From: Oxyruncus cristatus
Taxonomy: Eukaryota; Chordata; Aves; Passeriformes; Cotingidae
Direction of reading: 5' to 3'
DNA length: 64,000 bases
NCBI GenBank assembly: GCA_013399855.1
Contig: VXAY01002113.1
Coordinates: 1,653,826-1,717,825, forward strand
The position numbers and the translations under genes were made by a program. Positions within the stretch are counted from its first letter, which is position 1, and every line of letters starts with the position of its first letter. The notes beneath the pieces were generated by a model that was not told the origin of the DNA, did not search any database, and saw only the letters and a list, made by a program, of their open reading frames with translations. Below, piece after piece: positions 24,481-37,374 of the stretch.

Positions 24481-26002
24481 TGCTTAGATACTTCCAGAGT
24501 ATTTTCTAGATTATTATAATTTGTTGCCAAGGGAGTGCAGGAGCAAAAAATGATATCTTTATAAACTGTCAGGTGTACCTGGCTATTTCTATACAAGTTC
24601 TGTAGGATAAATACCATCAGATTCGTTTCAGCTGTAAATAATCTACCAAATGTTTTTTCTTCTACAATGCCATTATACAGCTGGGGAAGAAAGGGATCAA
24701 ATAGTTGTTGAGGCTGATGGTCTTATGTGTCACTGTCAGCACAGCACAGTTTAGCAGGTACAGAGTCTGGAGATGGGCTGGAAGGAAAGTATCCTCCAGA
24801 AATAGAAGAGGAGCCACCTTCCACCTCTGTGGTGGGCTGGACCTCAACAGATGAGGCTCCAGCTCCAGTGGGAAAAGCCAAATGTTGGAGCACAGGGTGA
24901 AGCTTCACCTTTGCCCTGTGAGAGAAAGAAGCGTTAAAACCGCTCACCCCACACCACTGCTGTCGCACACATTCCTACCTGGCTGCTTTAATCTTATGTT
25001 TATTCAAGTTTTTAGCCGTATGAACCTTATTAAAATCACGGAATTGCAACTGCTCGAACCATTAGTGAATTCTTCCCCCAGACTGGCTGGAGGGAATTCT
25101 TTCAAACACGGAGCATGTCACCTTAGGCCATTAATATGCTCGAGGATACACTGGCTCGTTCCATATTCTGCTTCCTGACACCGTGCGAGTGTTTAGGAAC
25201 AGAGGCAGTGTCCGTAAGGTCTCTGAGCTGGTACACTGGATGACTAATGCCATTCACTTGCTAGTGAAATTCTGACTCTTTGACTGCTTTTTTTTTTAGC
25301 CGTGTTCCTCTATTCAGCTGCCTGGAACAAGGCGAGACAGAGATGCTGTTATGTTGTCTCCCAGGACTTGAAAAGAGAGCCCAGTAGCACTGTCTCTATT
25401 GATGTAGCGATAGCTGCCTTGTGCATATTGCTGGCGCTTCAAAACATACCCTGAATAAGAGTAGGAAAGGACCACGTGGGAATCCGAGCACAAACGTTCT
25501 GCCTTAGAGAGCAGAGTGTTGTTTGCTGCCAGCTTTTGAAAGGTTTGTGGTCATCTGGGGGAAATCTTCAGCCATCTCTGCCGCAGCGCTCCAGCTCAGG
25601 GAAGGCTTGTTTTATTCAGGAGAGCTGAGGATGAGGGCCTGCATTTTCTGAGTGATTAGGCCCCTTAAAATCTCCCTTGATACATAAAATAAATGATATG
25701 TGCCTCTGCTGTCATCATTTTGAGTTTAAAAAACAGGGTTTGAAACTTCCCCAGCTCCCTGCTAGGAGATGCCAGGAGAATTTCAAATCGGAGGGTCCTG
25801 TCTGCACTGCAGTTTATATCAGTTTATTTAACAAAAAAATCAGCTTTGTTACATAGATACAACTCCTCTTAAACCCTTATCTATCTGCCTTGTATTTAGT
25901 TTCCCTATCAATTAAAAATAAACCCATGTAGACTACTGCATAGTTTCCAGATAAAGACTTGAAGCAATTTAGGTAAATTGTTCAAGAAGTAACCAGGTCT
26001 TT

Positions 26003-26047
26003 CACATATATATACACACACACACACATATATACATGCACACACAC
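26003..26047 (+). repeat. (CA)n/(TA)n compound microsatellite
   Basis: cacatatatata followed by an (AC) run, then atatatacatgcacacacac. It is a compound dinucleotide repeat of about 45 bp and probably polymorphic in length. Confidence 0.95.
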
Positions 26048-26094
26048 TTGAATGTTATATATTAGGAACACAAAAATGGTGGGAGCTCACGAGG

Positions 26095-26108
26095 AAAAAA
26101 AAAAAAAA
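26095..26108 (+). repeat. Poly(A) tract, 14 A
   Basis: A mononucleotide run between gagg and cggaaaggg. Confidence 0.9.
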
Positions 26109-26285
26109 CGGAAAGGGAAAAGTGTTCTAAGAGCTCTAAATTTGGCAGGATGCAGAAGGCAGAGTATTAGGCAAAGGGAAGTCAAACTGTGAGCGAGATT
26201 GCTGTGCCAGGAGTTTTGATTAAATGATGCCTGACTGAGCTGTTTCCTGTGAATACCTCACCCCACCTGGTGCACCCAACCTGCC

Positions 26286-26423
26286 CGTTACAGATTTCCC
26301 CCAAGACGAAGCGAACTTCTCCGTGTGGTGCTGCTCACGCGCCTGGTTGGGGGAAACTGCGCGTCCTACGCCACAGGCAAAAGCTGCTTTGAGCCTTCAC
26401 TCGCGTAAAAACGTACCCGGACG
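26286..26423. other. Most CpG-dense patch of the window
   Basis: Fourteen CpGs lie within 138 bp (at 26286, 26307, 26312, 26322, 26338, 26340, 26360, 26362, 26369, 26402, 26404, 26412, 26418 and 26422), including CGCG-type cores. The surrounding intron is CpG-poor. This could be a small unmethylated regulatory element or an internal promoter. No TATA box or recognised first exon is evident. Chance frames run through it on both strands. Confidence 0.6.
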
Positions 26424-26819
26424 TGCAGCCCTTGATGAAACTCCAAACATAAAGCTCTGGCATTTGAACATGGTAGATCAAGACCTGTCCTCGAGACATC
26501 CAGAGGGGCACAGTCAGGGCATTACATGGGGCATTTTGGGATGTCCCCCACGGAGCACTTGATGTGATCTCTGCCCATGCTCGCGGTGCCCCCGAGCAGG
26601 GGCACAGGCAGGGGCACTGCAGGGAGCTGTGTGGGGGCTGTTGCTGCTGTGATGACACGATGTCATTTCAGTCTAACTGCAGAGCCTTTCTGTCAAAACG
26701 AAATAAGATGTTAAGCTTTGCTCAAAGCCAAAAATTTCACAAGAAGTTGAAGTAAGTGGGTGTCTCTTTCCTCAGTAGGAATAGCCTAATTCCAGCTCTC
26801 CTTGAGTCCAAAACCTAGA

Positions 26820-26831
26820 TTTTTTTTTTTT
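26820..26831 (+). repeat. Poly(T) tract, 12 T
   Basis: A mononucleotide run followed directly by acagg. It resembles a cryptic 3' splice site, but no plausible exon follows. Confidence 0.9.
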
Positions 26832-27369
26832 ACAGGGTAACCTGCATAGATCTGCAAAACTCTGGTTTTGCCAATAATCCCCAGATCTCCAGTACTGCCA
26901 GGAGAGATTGCACTGGGTGGGAGGGGAAAGAAACCACGATAAAACCAAGCAGACAAACAAAACCACCATCAAGGAACCCTGAATCTTAAAGAAAAAAAAT
27001 ACTTGGGCACGATGAAGTGTTTTATGCCCAGGTATGTGGACCAAATTGCCATGCAAATGCATTTTCCAAACTCGTATCTCAGCTGTGCCTTTGCTAACAA
27101 GGGGTGAGTAGCCACTTAACTTGTACAAGTAAATACACACACCATTTTTCAGCCATGTCGCTTAGGGCAAGTTGAAAATTTACCCTAAATCTGATTTAAT
27201 GTCTCATGAGCCTGACTTATATGTGCTCTGTTACTGAGTGAGTATTCAAAGCAGGAAACCAAGTGATTGTGTACATAAAGAATGACCACTCATCCTCATA
27301 AGGCCCCCCCTTCCCTCTGCATCCTGAATGCTTTATCTTGTGCAAATCCTCAGTTGTAAACTCTAGGTC

Positions 27370-27461
27370 TGATTCTCCTCTCACAATAGTGTAAATCAGA
27401 AGTAGCTCCACTGAAGCCAGTGAATTTATGCTACAGAAAATCCAGCGTGAGAAGAGAATCA
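27370..27461. mobile_element. Palindromic MITE-like repeat
   Basis: Terminal arms tgattctcctctcac (27370-27384) and gtgagaagagaatca (27447-27461) are reverse complements at 14 of 15 positions. The interior carries agtgtaaatcagaagtagct and ccactgaagcc, resembling the core of a dispersed ancient palindromic repeat found in reptile and bird genomes (arms of gattctgatctcac type with a gtgtaaatcaggagtaact core). It codes for nothing and is presumably a non-autonomous DNA-transposon relic. I cannot give a library name with certainty. Confidence 0.6.
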
Positions 27462-29021
27462 CTCAGTTCCCCACTGACGTGGGTAAAGAGAACACCAGGC
27501 TCCATATAAACAAATGGCAAGAAGCTTCCTTGAGTCCATTCCAGCTGACAAAAGTTATTTGATAAATACATTTTAATGAGGCCTGTTTAGGCTGTGTTAC
27601 ATTTCACCTGATGTTTATATGGTAATTCTCAGAAACTGGTTCACTGCATGAAATATAACATACTTTGATGCAGTCATCTATATGTATATGTGAGAACAGG
27701 AGGTTGGATGTGCCACATATGGAGAAAATGTACAATTTAGGGTTCCCAAATGGCATCTTTACATAATTGTTAGAAGACTTAGAGGAGATGAATAGCTGTA
27801 GTGGTTAAAAAAGAAGAAAATCATAAAGCTAATGATAAATAAATATTTGCACGCACATGCCACACAATTATCACTAATTTAATGTCAGAAGACTGAGGGG
27901 AACAGCTGCTAGATATATTTCCCATAATAAAAAAGTTCATACGAATCTGAATGTGGCACAGATACCAGATTTGAATTCCTTCCTGTGTTTTGCAAGTATT
28001 GTTAAATATTCCCTGAAGTTTTCCTTCCCCATATATTTTTAGCAGTAAGCAGAAGTTTTTCTTTTTAGAAGTATGTGGATAGTGTGAAGTGACAGGTTTT
28101 GCTGTAAATAGGGTTTTGCTTTAGAACAATAAAGAGAAAATTCCCTAGTTAGCAATCCAGCAGATTGCACGGATTGCAAATACCTCAGATACGGGGGCTC
28201 TTGGCAAAAATAACATAATTTGACAGTAGTCTGAAAAAGGAGCTCTTGCATGTCAGAGACAGTATGAATCCTCAGCTGCACAAGTTTCAGCAAAGACAGT
28301 TTTTAAACAACTTTCTAGTATTACCTCTCCAGGGCCAATTACCTGCCAGGGGGATCCTATTGTTTGTGGCTCCAGGGCTGTCTCTGCCAGCAGCAGCTCC
28401 AGGTTCCCTGGCTCAGAGCAGGCAGCAGGGACGTGCTCACCGTTGATCTAATTTTATTTCCCTGAAATGCTGCTGTTTGAGTGGGAGCAGAGCAGGTCTG
28501 GTACCAACACCTCGTGAAAACCCAGCCCCAATGTCTGCACACGCTGGTGACGGGGAGCCAAGCGAACAGAAGAGGGAACAGAGGCCTCTGGGATCTGAGG
28601 GATGTGTCAGTGTGGACGCAAAGAAATGTCCTCCTTTGTCCCCCAAACGCTGCAACACACAAGTTAAAACAGAAGACATTTTCAGCTCTGTTCCACCAGC
28701 CCGTAGCAATATGGAAATGGGGTAACCTGCAGCCAAAAATGGAAATTTAAGCAACCCCTGAGATGTTTGCAACAGAGGAGAGCCTCCACCTGAGAATTTA
28801 TCCTGGGAAAGGGAATGCAGTGAATACCACAGAGCTGAGCATGACAGCTCCGTGGGATTACTCGTGTGTTACCATTTTGTACAAACAAATCAACGCTTTG
28901 ATTTTGTCTCAATTCACGTTGAATCGTGTTGCATCTCATCGTAATAACAGTAATTTTCAGATACCCATTAACATTTTTAGAAGCAACTGTTTCCCATTCA
29001 GGGCTTCCAATACCATGAGTT

Positions 29022-29042
29022 GGGGGGGTGGGCTTCAAGGGG
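29022..29042 (+). other. Potential G-quadruplex motif
   Basis: Seven G, then T, GGG, a 6-nt spacer and GGGG. The G7 can supply two triplets with a one-base loop, satisfying the G3+N1-7 pattern. Whether it folds in vivo is unknown. Confidence 0.55.
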
Positions 29043-29502
29043 TGGTGTTTGTTTGTGCTAGAATACACACAATCAGTAAAAACCCTTCCTGCTTGACAAG
29101 TCGGCTTCGCCCCCCTCATTTCTGGAGTTTTCATTTGAAACCAAACTGTCTAATCTTTCTCTGAAAATTGTTTACTGCTCTTTTATCACCACTTGCTTTC
29201 ATAAATGCTGTCAGTGCATATGATACCCTCTCTACTTCAGAACCTGCTTATAGCTGTATATTCACAGAGGTGATAAAATACATTTGATTTCCACTGAAAC
29301 AAGCTTAAGGGCCCTGTTTATAGAATATCTCATCCAGTCATTTTAATTCCATTTGTGTGGAAGTTAAGCTGTGAATTCCAAACAAAATAATAATCATTCT
29401 GCCTCACTGGGGTGAAGGTTGAATCTCAGAGTGTAATCAAATTCCAGAAAATGGAAACACCCCATGTCATAAATGAGAAACTGTCTGCATAGTAAATACT
29501 CT

Positions 29503-29562
29503 AATTAAAAAAATGATTAATATTACTAGAATTAATTAATATCAATCAGAATTAATTCTTCC
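29503..29562. other. Cluster of ATTAAT/TAATTA homeodomain-type cores
   Basis: Within 60 bp: ctaattaaa, gattaatatt, gaattaattaat, atcaatcag and gaattaattc. Part is an imperfect palindrome (gattaatatt against aatatcaatc). Its regulatory meaning is inferred. Confidence 0.35.
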
Positions 29563-30239
29563 CTGCTGCATACTCTTAACCTGTAAGTGGAGTACATGTG
29601 GTTTAAAACTTTCAGTGAGCCGACTGCAAGGCTGGAATTAAAATTCCTAGGACGTAACGTTTTTCATGGCAGCGTCTAAGTTGTTGTTGCTGCACAGTGT
29701 GTCTGTACCACAGGCTGACAAACCAGCCCACGGCCACCACCTTCACAAAACTGAGCCCAGGATTCATTTTGCTCAACTCTGGCAGACAGAGAGATGGATC
29801 AGAGGGGAGCTTGGACCTCCTTGTTGTTTTGTTCATGGCTCTGGCCTCCTCCCTTCCCCTGACTGGGGCTGTGTCAGGGCCCTGCTCTTACCTCTGGAAG
29901 GTGCTTTATCAGCTCCCTCTTCCAGCCCTACCGTGGAGCAACATCCCACCTGTGCCCACCACCAAAGAACCACTTACTCGTGGTAGTGTGAGCCTGGAGA
30001 GTTGAGCCTCCAGTCCACGTCTCTCTCACTGCTCCCTGAGATAGATCTGAAAGTGTGGAACTGGAAAACAAACCCCAAACCACCAAGCTACAGCTCTTCC
30101 AAAAGCCTACTGATAATCCTTTGTAGTGTTTGTGATTTGAACTATCACTAACAACTGCATCAGGAGCAGAGACCCTGAAGACAGGCTGGTCACAGATCAG
30201 AAGGATATCAGGAAACATGAAGAAGCTCCTTAATTAATT

Positions 30240-32190
30240 TCTAATCCTTTTTCAGCCTTAATCTTCTTTTTCATAGTAAGATCTGGCATTACACATTTTC
30301 TGCACACATGCTTTCTAGATGATGCAGATTAAGTCCCAGGTCTCTGATTTGCTGGAAGCAGCATGTTGGTAGGTTAGCTATTACTGCAGCCTAATAGTGA
30401 AATACCCAGGATTATTCTCTCTGGGCTGGTATATTCAACTAAAATATTCACTAAAAGTGTGTGAAGTTGGTCCAGTCATCCAGGATTTTAATCCACGCTT
30501 TGTTCTGTGCTTCAATCTCTTTGCCATAGCTGGGGCCATTTTATTTGTGCATTTATTCCAGAATTAGACTTACATATAGCAGTGCTGGGGTGGGGGGCAG
30601 GAGGGCTTACACACAAATGAATACCTCGTGGCCAGGGTAGGGGGCACATTTCAGGAATGAGAACAAAAATACTGCAGGTACTTTGAGTACATGTTGGTTA
30701 TCCAGTTAATAAACCAAAGTTGGGTGGTTTCACCACTAGTTAAGGTATATTGTTTTCTAAATTATTTTGTGAATACAGAAGATAAGTGGATAGGCCTCTT
30801 CTACTACCATAGCAAATAGAGATGCAAGAAATGTAACCAGCAATCACCCTCCTCCACACTTACCCTGTAGCAGAATCTGAAGCCTCCCAATTTGGGACAT
30901 TTGAAACGTATGTTAGAGAATTCTTTCTCTATAAAGTTCTGTAGCAAAATAGTTTCAGGATCCTATAGAAGGACCATAATTTGGCTTTCTAGAGAAGCTT
31001 CTATATTTCCCTATGGTTAAATAGAAATTTTCCATAAAGAGATAGGGAGGGTTTTTTTAATAAGGAGTTGGTCACATTTAACAACTATCTGGACAACGAT
31101 CACCTGATCTTGCTTCTGACAGTTCCAACAGGAGAGGATTAGGCTGTAACTATAGTAGGGAACGGTATGTTCATCCCTCCAAACTCAGGAACAAAGGTAG
31201 GTCAGTGCTGACAATGTGTTTTAAATTGTTCCTGTCTCATATGCTCTTGCAGCACCACCAGATCCACACTTAGATAAGAATTTGTAATCTGTCCCACGGC
31301 CTTGATCGGGGGAAAAAAATCTGTTCACTACCTTGGATGAAGAATTGTGCTGTGGAAGTGAAAGGCTCAGTGTTTCCTGAGCACCTTCCATTGGGTAGAA
31401 CACACATATTCCTGATTTAGGCACGTTTCAGGCAGGAAACTGCAGAAAGCATTCAATCCTTCTGCCAGTGTCCCCAAGAATAGAAACACAGAATAGATCA
31501 GGTTTGCCCAGAAGAGCAGGAGACCCTCAGGGCTTTCCCACATGTGTTGAACTTCTTGCTGAGGTGCAGAGGAACAGGGACCACGGGAAAAGCAGGCTCA
31601 CAGTTACCACTGTGCTGACGGCCCATATGTGTGGGACAGTAAAAAAAAGGAGATCAAACGAACCAAATCACTGAAAGATGAAGGAAAAAAGGAATCACTT
31701 TGTGCAATCACAGGTAAAAACATTAGGGTTCACATCTTCCTGATAGCCTAAGGGATATATTTAGGAGTTTCTGATGATTATTAGAAGCCTGTAATGTTAT
31801 GACTTATAGAATTCTGTGTACTTAGCACTTCAGAGAATAAGGTCATGTCTGTTTAGGTGCCTAGATGTGGAAAAAGTTGACCCAGATCAGTATTTCTCAG
31901 ACTTTGAGCATGTGTGGCTCACTTCTGGTTTATCAATCTACATGTGCCTGCAGCTCCCTGCACTGGCCTCCACTGCTGACTATTACTGGTGGTCCTACAT
32001 CTAAGGGGAATTAAGTTACTGACATGTCTCTTTGTGCCTCATTTCAGTGTAGTGGCATCAGGGCCCAGAGTTTGAGGAACCCTCTTTGGCCTCAACTATA
32101 GAAATTGTATCTTAGAGGCTCTTGGTTTGATTTTGTTTTGCTTTTGTGTGACAGGACGTACAAGGAATGAAAGGCAGGGATTTTGGAGTA
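30240..32190. other. Intronic stretch with no recognised element
   Basis: Unique-looking sequence. A G-rich stretch at 30587-30605 has only three G runs and falls short of a quadruplex motif. No gene or repeat was recognised. Confidence 0.45.
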
Positions 32191-32202
32191 TTAACTTTTT
32201 TC

Positions 32203-32216
32203 TTTTTTTTTTTTTT
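32203..32216 (+). repeat. Poly(T) tract, 14 T
   Basis: Preceded by tttttt and a single C; followed by caatatata. Confidence 0.9.
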
Positions 32217-32564
32217 CAATATATAAATGAAAAAGACAACAAACAACAGTATTTAAACCGGTCTGAAATCCCTTAAAGGTGATTTGGCCATAACATTTCT
32301 ATTCAGGTTTTTACTCAATACCTATTTCTATGTTGTCAATTGTCAGCTTGTATATATCACATTTTGTTCAGTAATCCCTTGGTGGTTCTGTTATGCTTTA
32401 TCCCCTATAAATTTATGTTGCAAGTCCTTTCTTTGTGCTATGAAAGCATAAGCTGGTAGGGAAAACAGGAAAAAAAAAAGTGTTTTTGTGAAAAAGTTGG
32501 AATTATACCCTGAATACATATCCCTGAAATGAGATACAAAAAGGCACCTATGTATTTGGATAAT

Positions 32565-32625
32565 TATATGTATATATATATGCTTTTAGCCTTGGAATGG
32601 ATCCATATATATATATATATATATA
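32565..32625 (+). repeat. Two (TA)n microsatellite tracts
   Basis: A gtatatatatat tract near 32565-32581 and a longer (AT)n tract at 32605-32625 flank 23 bp of unique sequence. Short inverted heptamers gctttta (32582-32588) and taaaagc (32624-32630) adjoin them, so the block could extrude as a small cruciform. Confidence 0.85.
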
Positions 32626-33099
32626 AAAGCACAGGTTTAATTCTTGAGGTGGAACTTAGAATATCAAAAACGTTTTTTTCTGTTTCCAACCGGAACGCTT
32701 TGGAATATTTGCCCCTACGTGTATTTCGTTATAGCCTGGTGTGGGCCAGAATCTTCTGTTGTTTCAGTTTCGTTTGCTTGCTTTAGCAGCAGCTGTGCTG
32801 TCATCACATGAACCTTCTGCCCAGCTAAGCAAAGGGAAATCTGAACAGTCGCTCAGGTGTGTAGGGTTTTTGCAGGAGGCAGGCTGAGCAGACGGTGTTT
32901 GAAGGTGTTCCTAAACATGGGCGAAGGTTTCACGTGTTCAGAGAAAAGTAAAACAAATTCCAACAGTGGTGAAAAATATTTAGAGGGGAGTTTTGAAGTG
33001 TTCCATGTTGGCCTCACCATTGGGTTCCCATCACCATTCCTCTCTGAGCAACGTGATGGGCCGTAGTGTGACCTTGAAGTATTGTGTGTACCAAATCTC

Positions 33100-35100
33100 T
33101 CCAGCAAGAAGACCTAAAGAAGAGGTAAGAATGTGTCTGCCTGTTCAGTGATGAATGTTCTCAAATTATTCTGCTGTACATGAAGAAATCTGTTATTGGA
33201 AACTCTTTGGAATTAAGAAAAATAGCATCCCCTCACCGTGGTGGGTCATCTCTGACTCCCAAAAGAAAGCCCTGCCTTTCTCCACCCTGAATATCTCATG
33301 TTACCTTTGGAAACTCCTGCACTTTCACTGCTTGTGCTGAGCGAAGCTCCTGGTGAACAGCTCAGCCCATTCCTGGGGATGGAGAGTGTCACTGAGGCCG
33401 TTTGCACAACTCAGTTTGCTGACTGAAATCACCTCTGAAAGGAGGAAATCAACCACAGAAACCTGTATGTGTCCATGCCTGTCTGCTTTTTAAATGCAGC
33501 AGCTTTGGCCCCATGTCCTTATTGCAAATGAATGTCAACAATAGAGGGATAATGGATAGAGCTCTAGCAAAAACTTCCCTTATAAATTCAGCCATTTGCC
33601 AAGTCAGTTGATGCCCTACTTTCAAGACTGTCATAGCAAGCAATTCTCAACAGTCTCTGTTTATTAAAAATTGAGTGCTAAAATCAATATAGCAATATCT
33701 TGTTGGAGAAAATTCAATTTATCAACAGGTTTGTCATTTTAAAGATGATTAAAGGACTTGTTTATTAGGCATCATCTAGGCTTTAGAAGTAGTTGGTATG
33801 AAAATAATATGGCATAAGCCACATTAGACTTACAAATCTTTCAGTTATATCAGGGAATGGATATTTTTCTGTAAGTGAAGCCCTGGAAGCATTTCCTATC
33901 TTTAGACTGTGTCAGTCACCAATTAGATATTAAAAACAGGTACTGCTCCCACATTTCAGTGGCTCAGGGGCAGGAGACTGTGCATTTAAAACTGTTAAAA
34001 ATACCAGGTGTGCTGACATTGTCATTAAACTCTTGTAAGAAATATTTCTTCTGATTTGCAGGACTTAATTTCTGAAAGCTCCAGTTCAGCTTCTGCCTAA
34101 GTCCTGTCTGGTTAGTAAGAACACGAGCACATTTAAAGTATTTTCACTTTCTGCAGGTGAGAACAGCAAAGCTGAGTGTGAGAATGAACTCTAAAACTCA
34201 TCTTCATCAAGGATAAAGAGAGTAAGGCTGTCTTTACACTGTCAATAATATGTCCAGTACCTTTCAACTTCCCAGCTGTAATTAATCACAAATAGGAATG
34301 TGAACACACACGTGCCAAAACCCAGAGCTGGGGAAGATACCCCTTCACAGGCATTTGAGAGCATCCAGCCTCCAGTTTGCATTCTGCAGAGAAGGAAAAA
34401 GGTACAGAAAACAGGAGGAAAAGCAGTTGCTGATCAAGAGGAATGCTGATCCATAACTGAATACGGACTGCTATTTTAAAAGATTCTTCGTGGGAAGATT
34501 ATAAAGATGAACTTGTCAACGTTATTGTTTCAACAGATTAAACATTCCTGAAACTCTTAGAATAAGCAGGATAAAACACTTCTTAAAAAATGAACTTGTG
34601 TCTGGAAAAGTAAGATTCTTTCCAGTCTAAATTGTATCCCTTTTGGAAAAGCATTTTCATATGCTGATTCCTAGATACCTTTATCCCATAACCCTTTCCT
34701 CTTTTCCTTAGGATTCTTCTACAAAGCCAGATAAATCTGTACTTTGGTAAGCACAGCAACCAAGAGAACAGAGGGAACTGATGGCAAACTGGCACATTAG
34801 AAAAAATTCTTTTCTAAAATCCCTTTTCAGAATAGTTCCTCACCATTTCTTTGTGATTTGAGGTAGCAAAAAAGTGTCTTTCACTCTGCATGGAATAAGA
34901 CATGAGTGGGAATGGTGTAAGAGGACAAAAGTGCTTCTTGGTATTCAGAGCCTTGGTTTTGATTACTTGTAGAAACACTCGTTTACAGAACTGCAGTACA
35001 TGGAGCTGTACAAGAGATTAGAATGTGGAACAAAGAACCAGCTCTTCCCCCACAGCCCTGCAGTCTGTAAACAAGGCAGGGAATGGGGGGGAAAAAAAAG
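33100..35100. other. Intronic stretch with no recognised element
   Basis: AT-rich unique-looking intron sequence with no repeat family, RNA gene or convincing exon. Confidence 0.45.
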
Positions 35101-35114
35101 AGCCAACTAAACAG

Positions 35115-35133
35115 AAAAAAAAAAAAAAAAAAA
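35115..35133 (+). repeat. Poly(A) tract, 19 A
   Basis: Follows aaacag, with a separate A8 run just upstream (gggggaaaaaaaag). No retroposon body is evident. Confidence 0.9.
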
Positions 35134-36574
35134 CAAACCCAAAAGAATAAACACAAATCTCTCGACCAAGGGATTTTTGTGCACATCCACCACACCCACG
35201 ATGTCCACACAGAACACCAAGTCCGGAAACATCCAAGGCCACGAGGTCGGGCTGCTGTGCTACCGTTTAAGCTGGAGCTCAAGTTCATGCTGTAACCCAG
35301 ATTTCCCCATCTTCCATCCTCCTTGCACAGTGACTTTGAGACACATTTGAGTTAGAGGCATCTTGGAACACAGAGAAGAACCTAGTTAAGCCAGAAATGA
35401 TAATTCTTTAGGGAGCTCCGTTGCAAAAAGAGTGTGGCTTTGTAGGTTTGGTTTGTTGGGTTTTTTTAAGGTGCAATGTCAGGAAAAAATATGAGGAGTT
35501 GTGGGATAGAGTGAAGTGTCAGGAAAAGCAAAGACAGGTTCAGGATAGGGGCGGCTTGTTTGTTTTTCTTTTTTTTCTACTGCAGTTTCACTGTTTTCTC
35601 AACATAAAACGTCCACAAATGCTTCTGAGGCAGATAAAAAGGGAGAAGTAAAACAGTCCTGTGTTATACTGGAACAGTGATATTTGGAGCTAGAAAGGCT
35701 AATTTATTCACCTTATTTAAAGAAGTAGAAAAAGCAGGCCAGGACAAAACAGCTCTTTTCTGCTCAAAAAAAAAAAAGCCCAGTGAAATATGCTACTAGG
35801 CAGAATAGCTCATGATTTTTGCATGCCACAAAGGATTTTCCTTGACACATAATGAATTTTATTGAGGTCAAGTTTCAAGTTATCTAAATACTAGTTTACC
35901 TCCAGAGATACAGGGCTTGGGAAATTATTTTGCAGTCACCACGCGTTTTTGCCCTGGCAGTGATTTGAGAAGCAGCTTGGTTTTGTGAATACTGCTCTCA
36001 AAAACTTGCTAAAAAAGCTGATAAAACTTTTGTCCCTTTCATGGCTAAAAAGCTGAGCTTATAGATTCCCCTTTTCATTTCCACTGACTTATAATTTGAG
36101 CAAAGCATTACCATGCTTCTCTTGCTACACCATGCCTCAGACACTGCAATTGCCCTTGAGCAGGGATTGGTACATGGAACGTCATGGCTGGAGTGGGCAG
36201 AGGATCCCAAAAAACAGCAGCAGTTTCTTCATTATTTTACAAAAACTTAATAGGCGCAGAAATTTAGAACATCCTGGTGGCAAAAGAACTGGAGAAATAA
36301 AGGGCTACAACGAATGGCCTTTTGTAGCTCTTGTAAAATTGAATCATTAACCTTAGTGATGGTGTGTTTTGACTGTGGTGTGAGACAGGTGAGCCTTGAG
36401 GGCACACCCTTTACCCTGTGCAGGAAGCTCTGTGCTTCTCAGCCACTCAGACAGGGATGCACAACAGCAAGAAGGTGTTGCCAACTGCCTAATCTAGGCC
36501 TGCGTGTGAGGACAGGCATTTCTCTCCTTCTTTCTGTTGGCAGAAGTTAGTAAAAAGGGAAATATTTTATTTTT

Positions 36575-36616
36575 GTATATGTCTATATGGAAATATATAC
36601 GAATAAAGATATATAG
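36575..36616 (+). repeat. Degenerate TA-rich simple sequence
   Basis: tatatgtctatatgg, then aaatatatac and gatatatagatg: low-complexity sequence with no regular period. Confidence 0.7.
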
Positions 36617-37374
36617 ATGCAGGTAAATAAAGTGGCGAGTGTATTTCTAACCTACACAACGCTACAGTGCCAATACCACTTAGCCTGAAAGATACTTCCC
36701 AGCCTAATTTAGCACAGCCTTTTTGCTAATGCTACACACAAATAGCAAAGTAGAAGTTGCACCAACAGTTTAAAAAAGAATTTAAATCAATCAACTAGCT
36801 GTACCTCAGCTGTTCAGCAGGGAAGGTTCTTTTAAAAGTTGTGTTAGGAATGAAAAGTACTGAAGAAAATGTACCAGCAAAATAAAGATCTTGGGAAGTC
36901 TGACTACATTTATTAATATGCAGTTGATCAAATGAGTCATTAAGCACCTAATGTCTAAAGTCTGTCTTCCTATATGGAAAACATAAGGAAAGTGAAACAC
37001 ACGCTAATTTCAATATATGTCCTATGAATTTCCATCTGATCTTGATTCCAGTGGAAAATCTCTGGCTTTTCAACCAAAGTGCTCTCTGAAAGAAGAGCTC
37101 TGAAATCCAGGCAGCTCCAAAGGTCAGTGCATCTCGGTATAACTCACTAAAAAGGAACTCAGTTAGGCCCTCTGGATTTTAACATACTCAGTTTTACGTT
37201 TTGAACCCACATAAAAAATGGAAGGCGCAATTTTTCATTGATCTGGGTTTCTCACAAGTTTGTTGGCTTTTCTGCCATTTACAAGCTTTTGAATATTTAT
37301 GTTAGCCTTGAGATTTTGAAAAGGCAGCTCTTTTGACAGAGACAAAAATTATCCTTAACACGATTTTTTAATGC

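Noticed and set aside
26323..26755. Overlapping frames through the CpG-dense patch, read as a possible hidden exon
   Set aside because: CpG- and GC-rich DNA has few stops. The translations look like no protein I know, and no matching acceptor/donor pair stands out.
30587..30605. G-rich run considered as a quadruplex
   Set aside because: Only three usable G runs.
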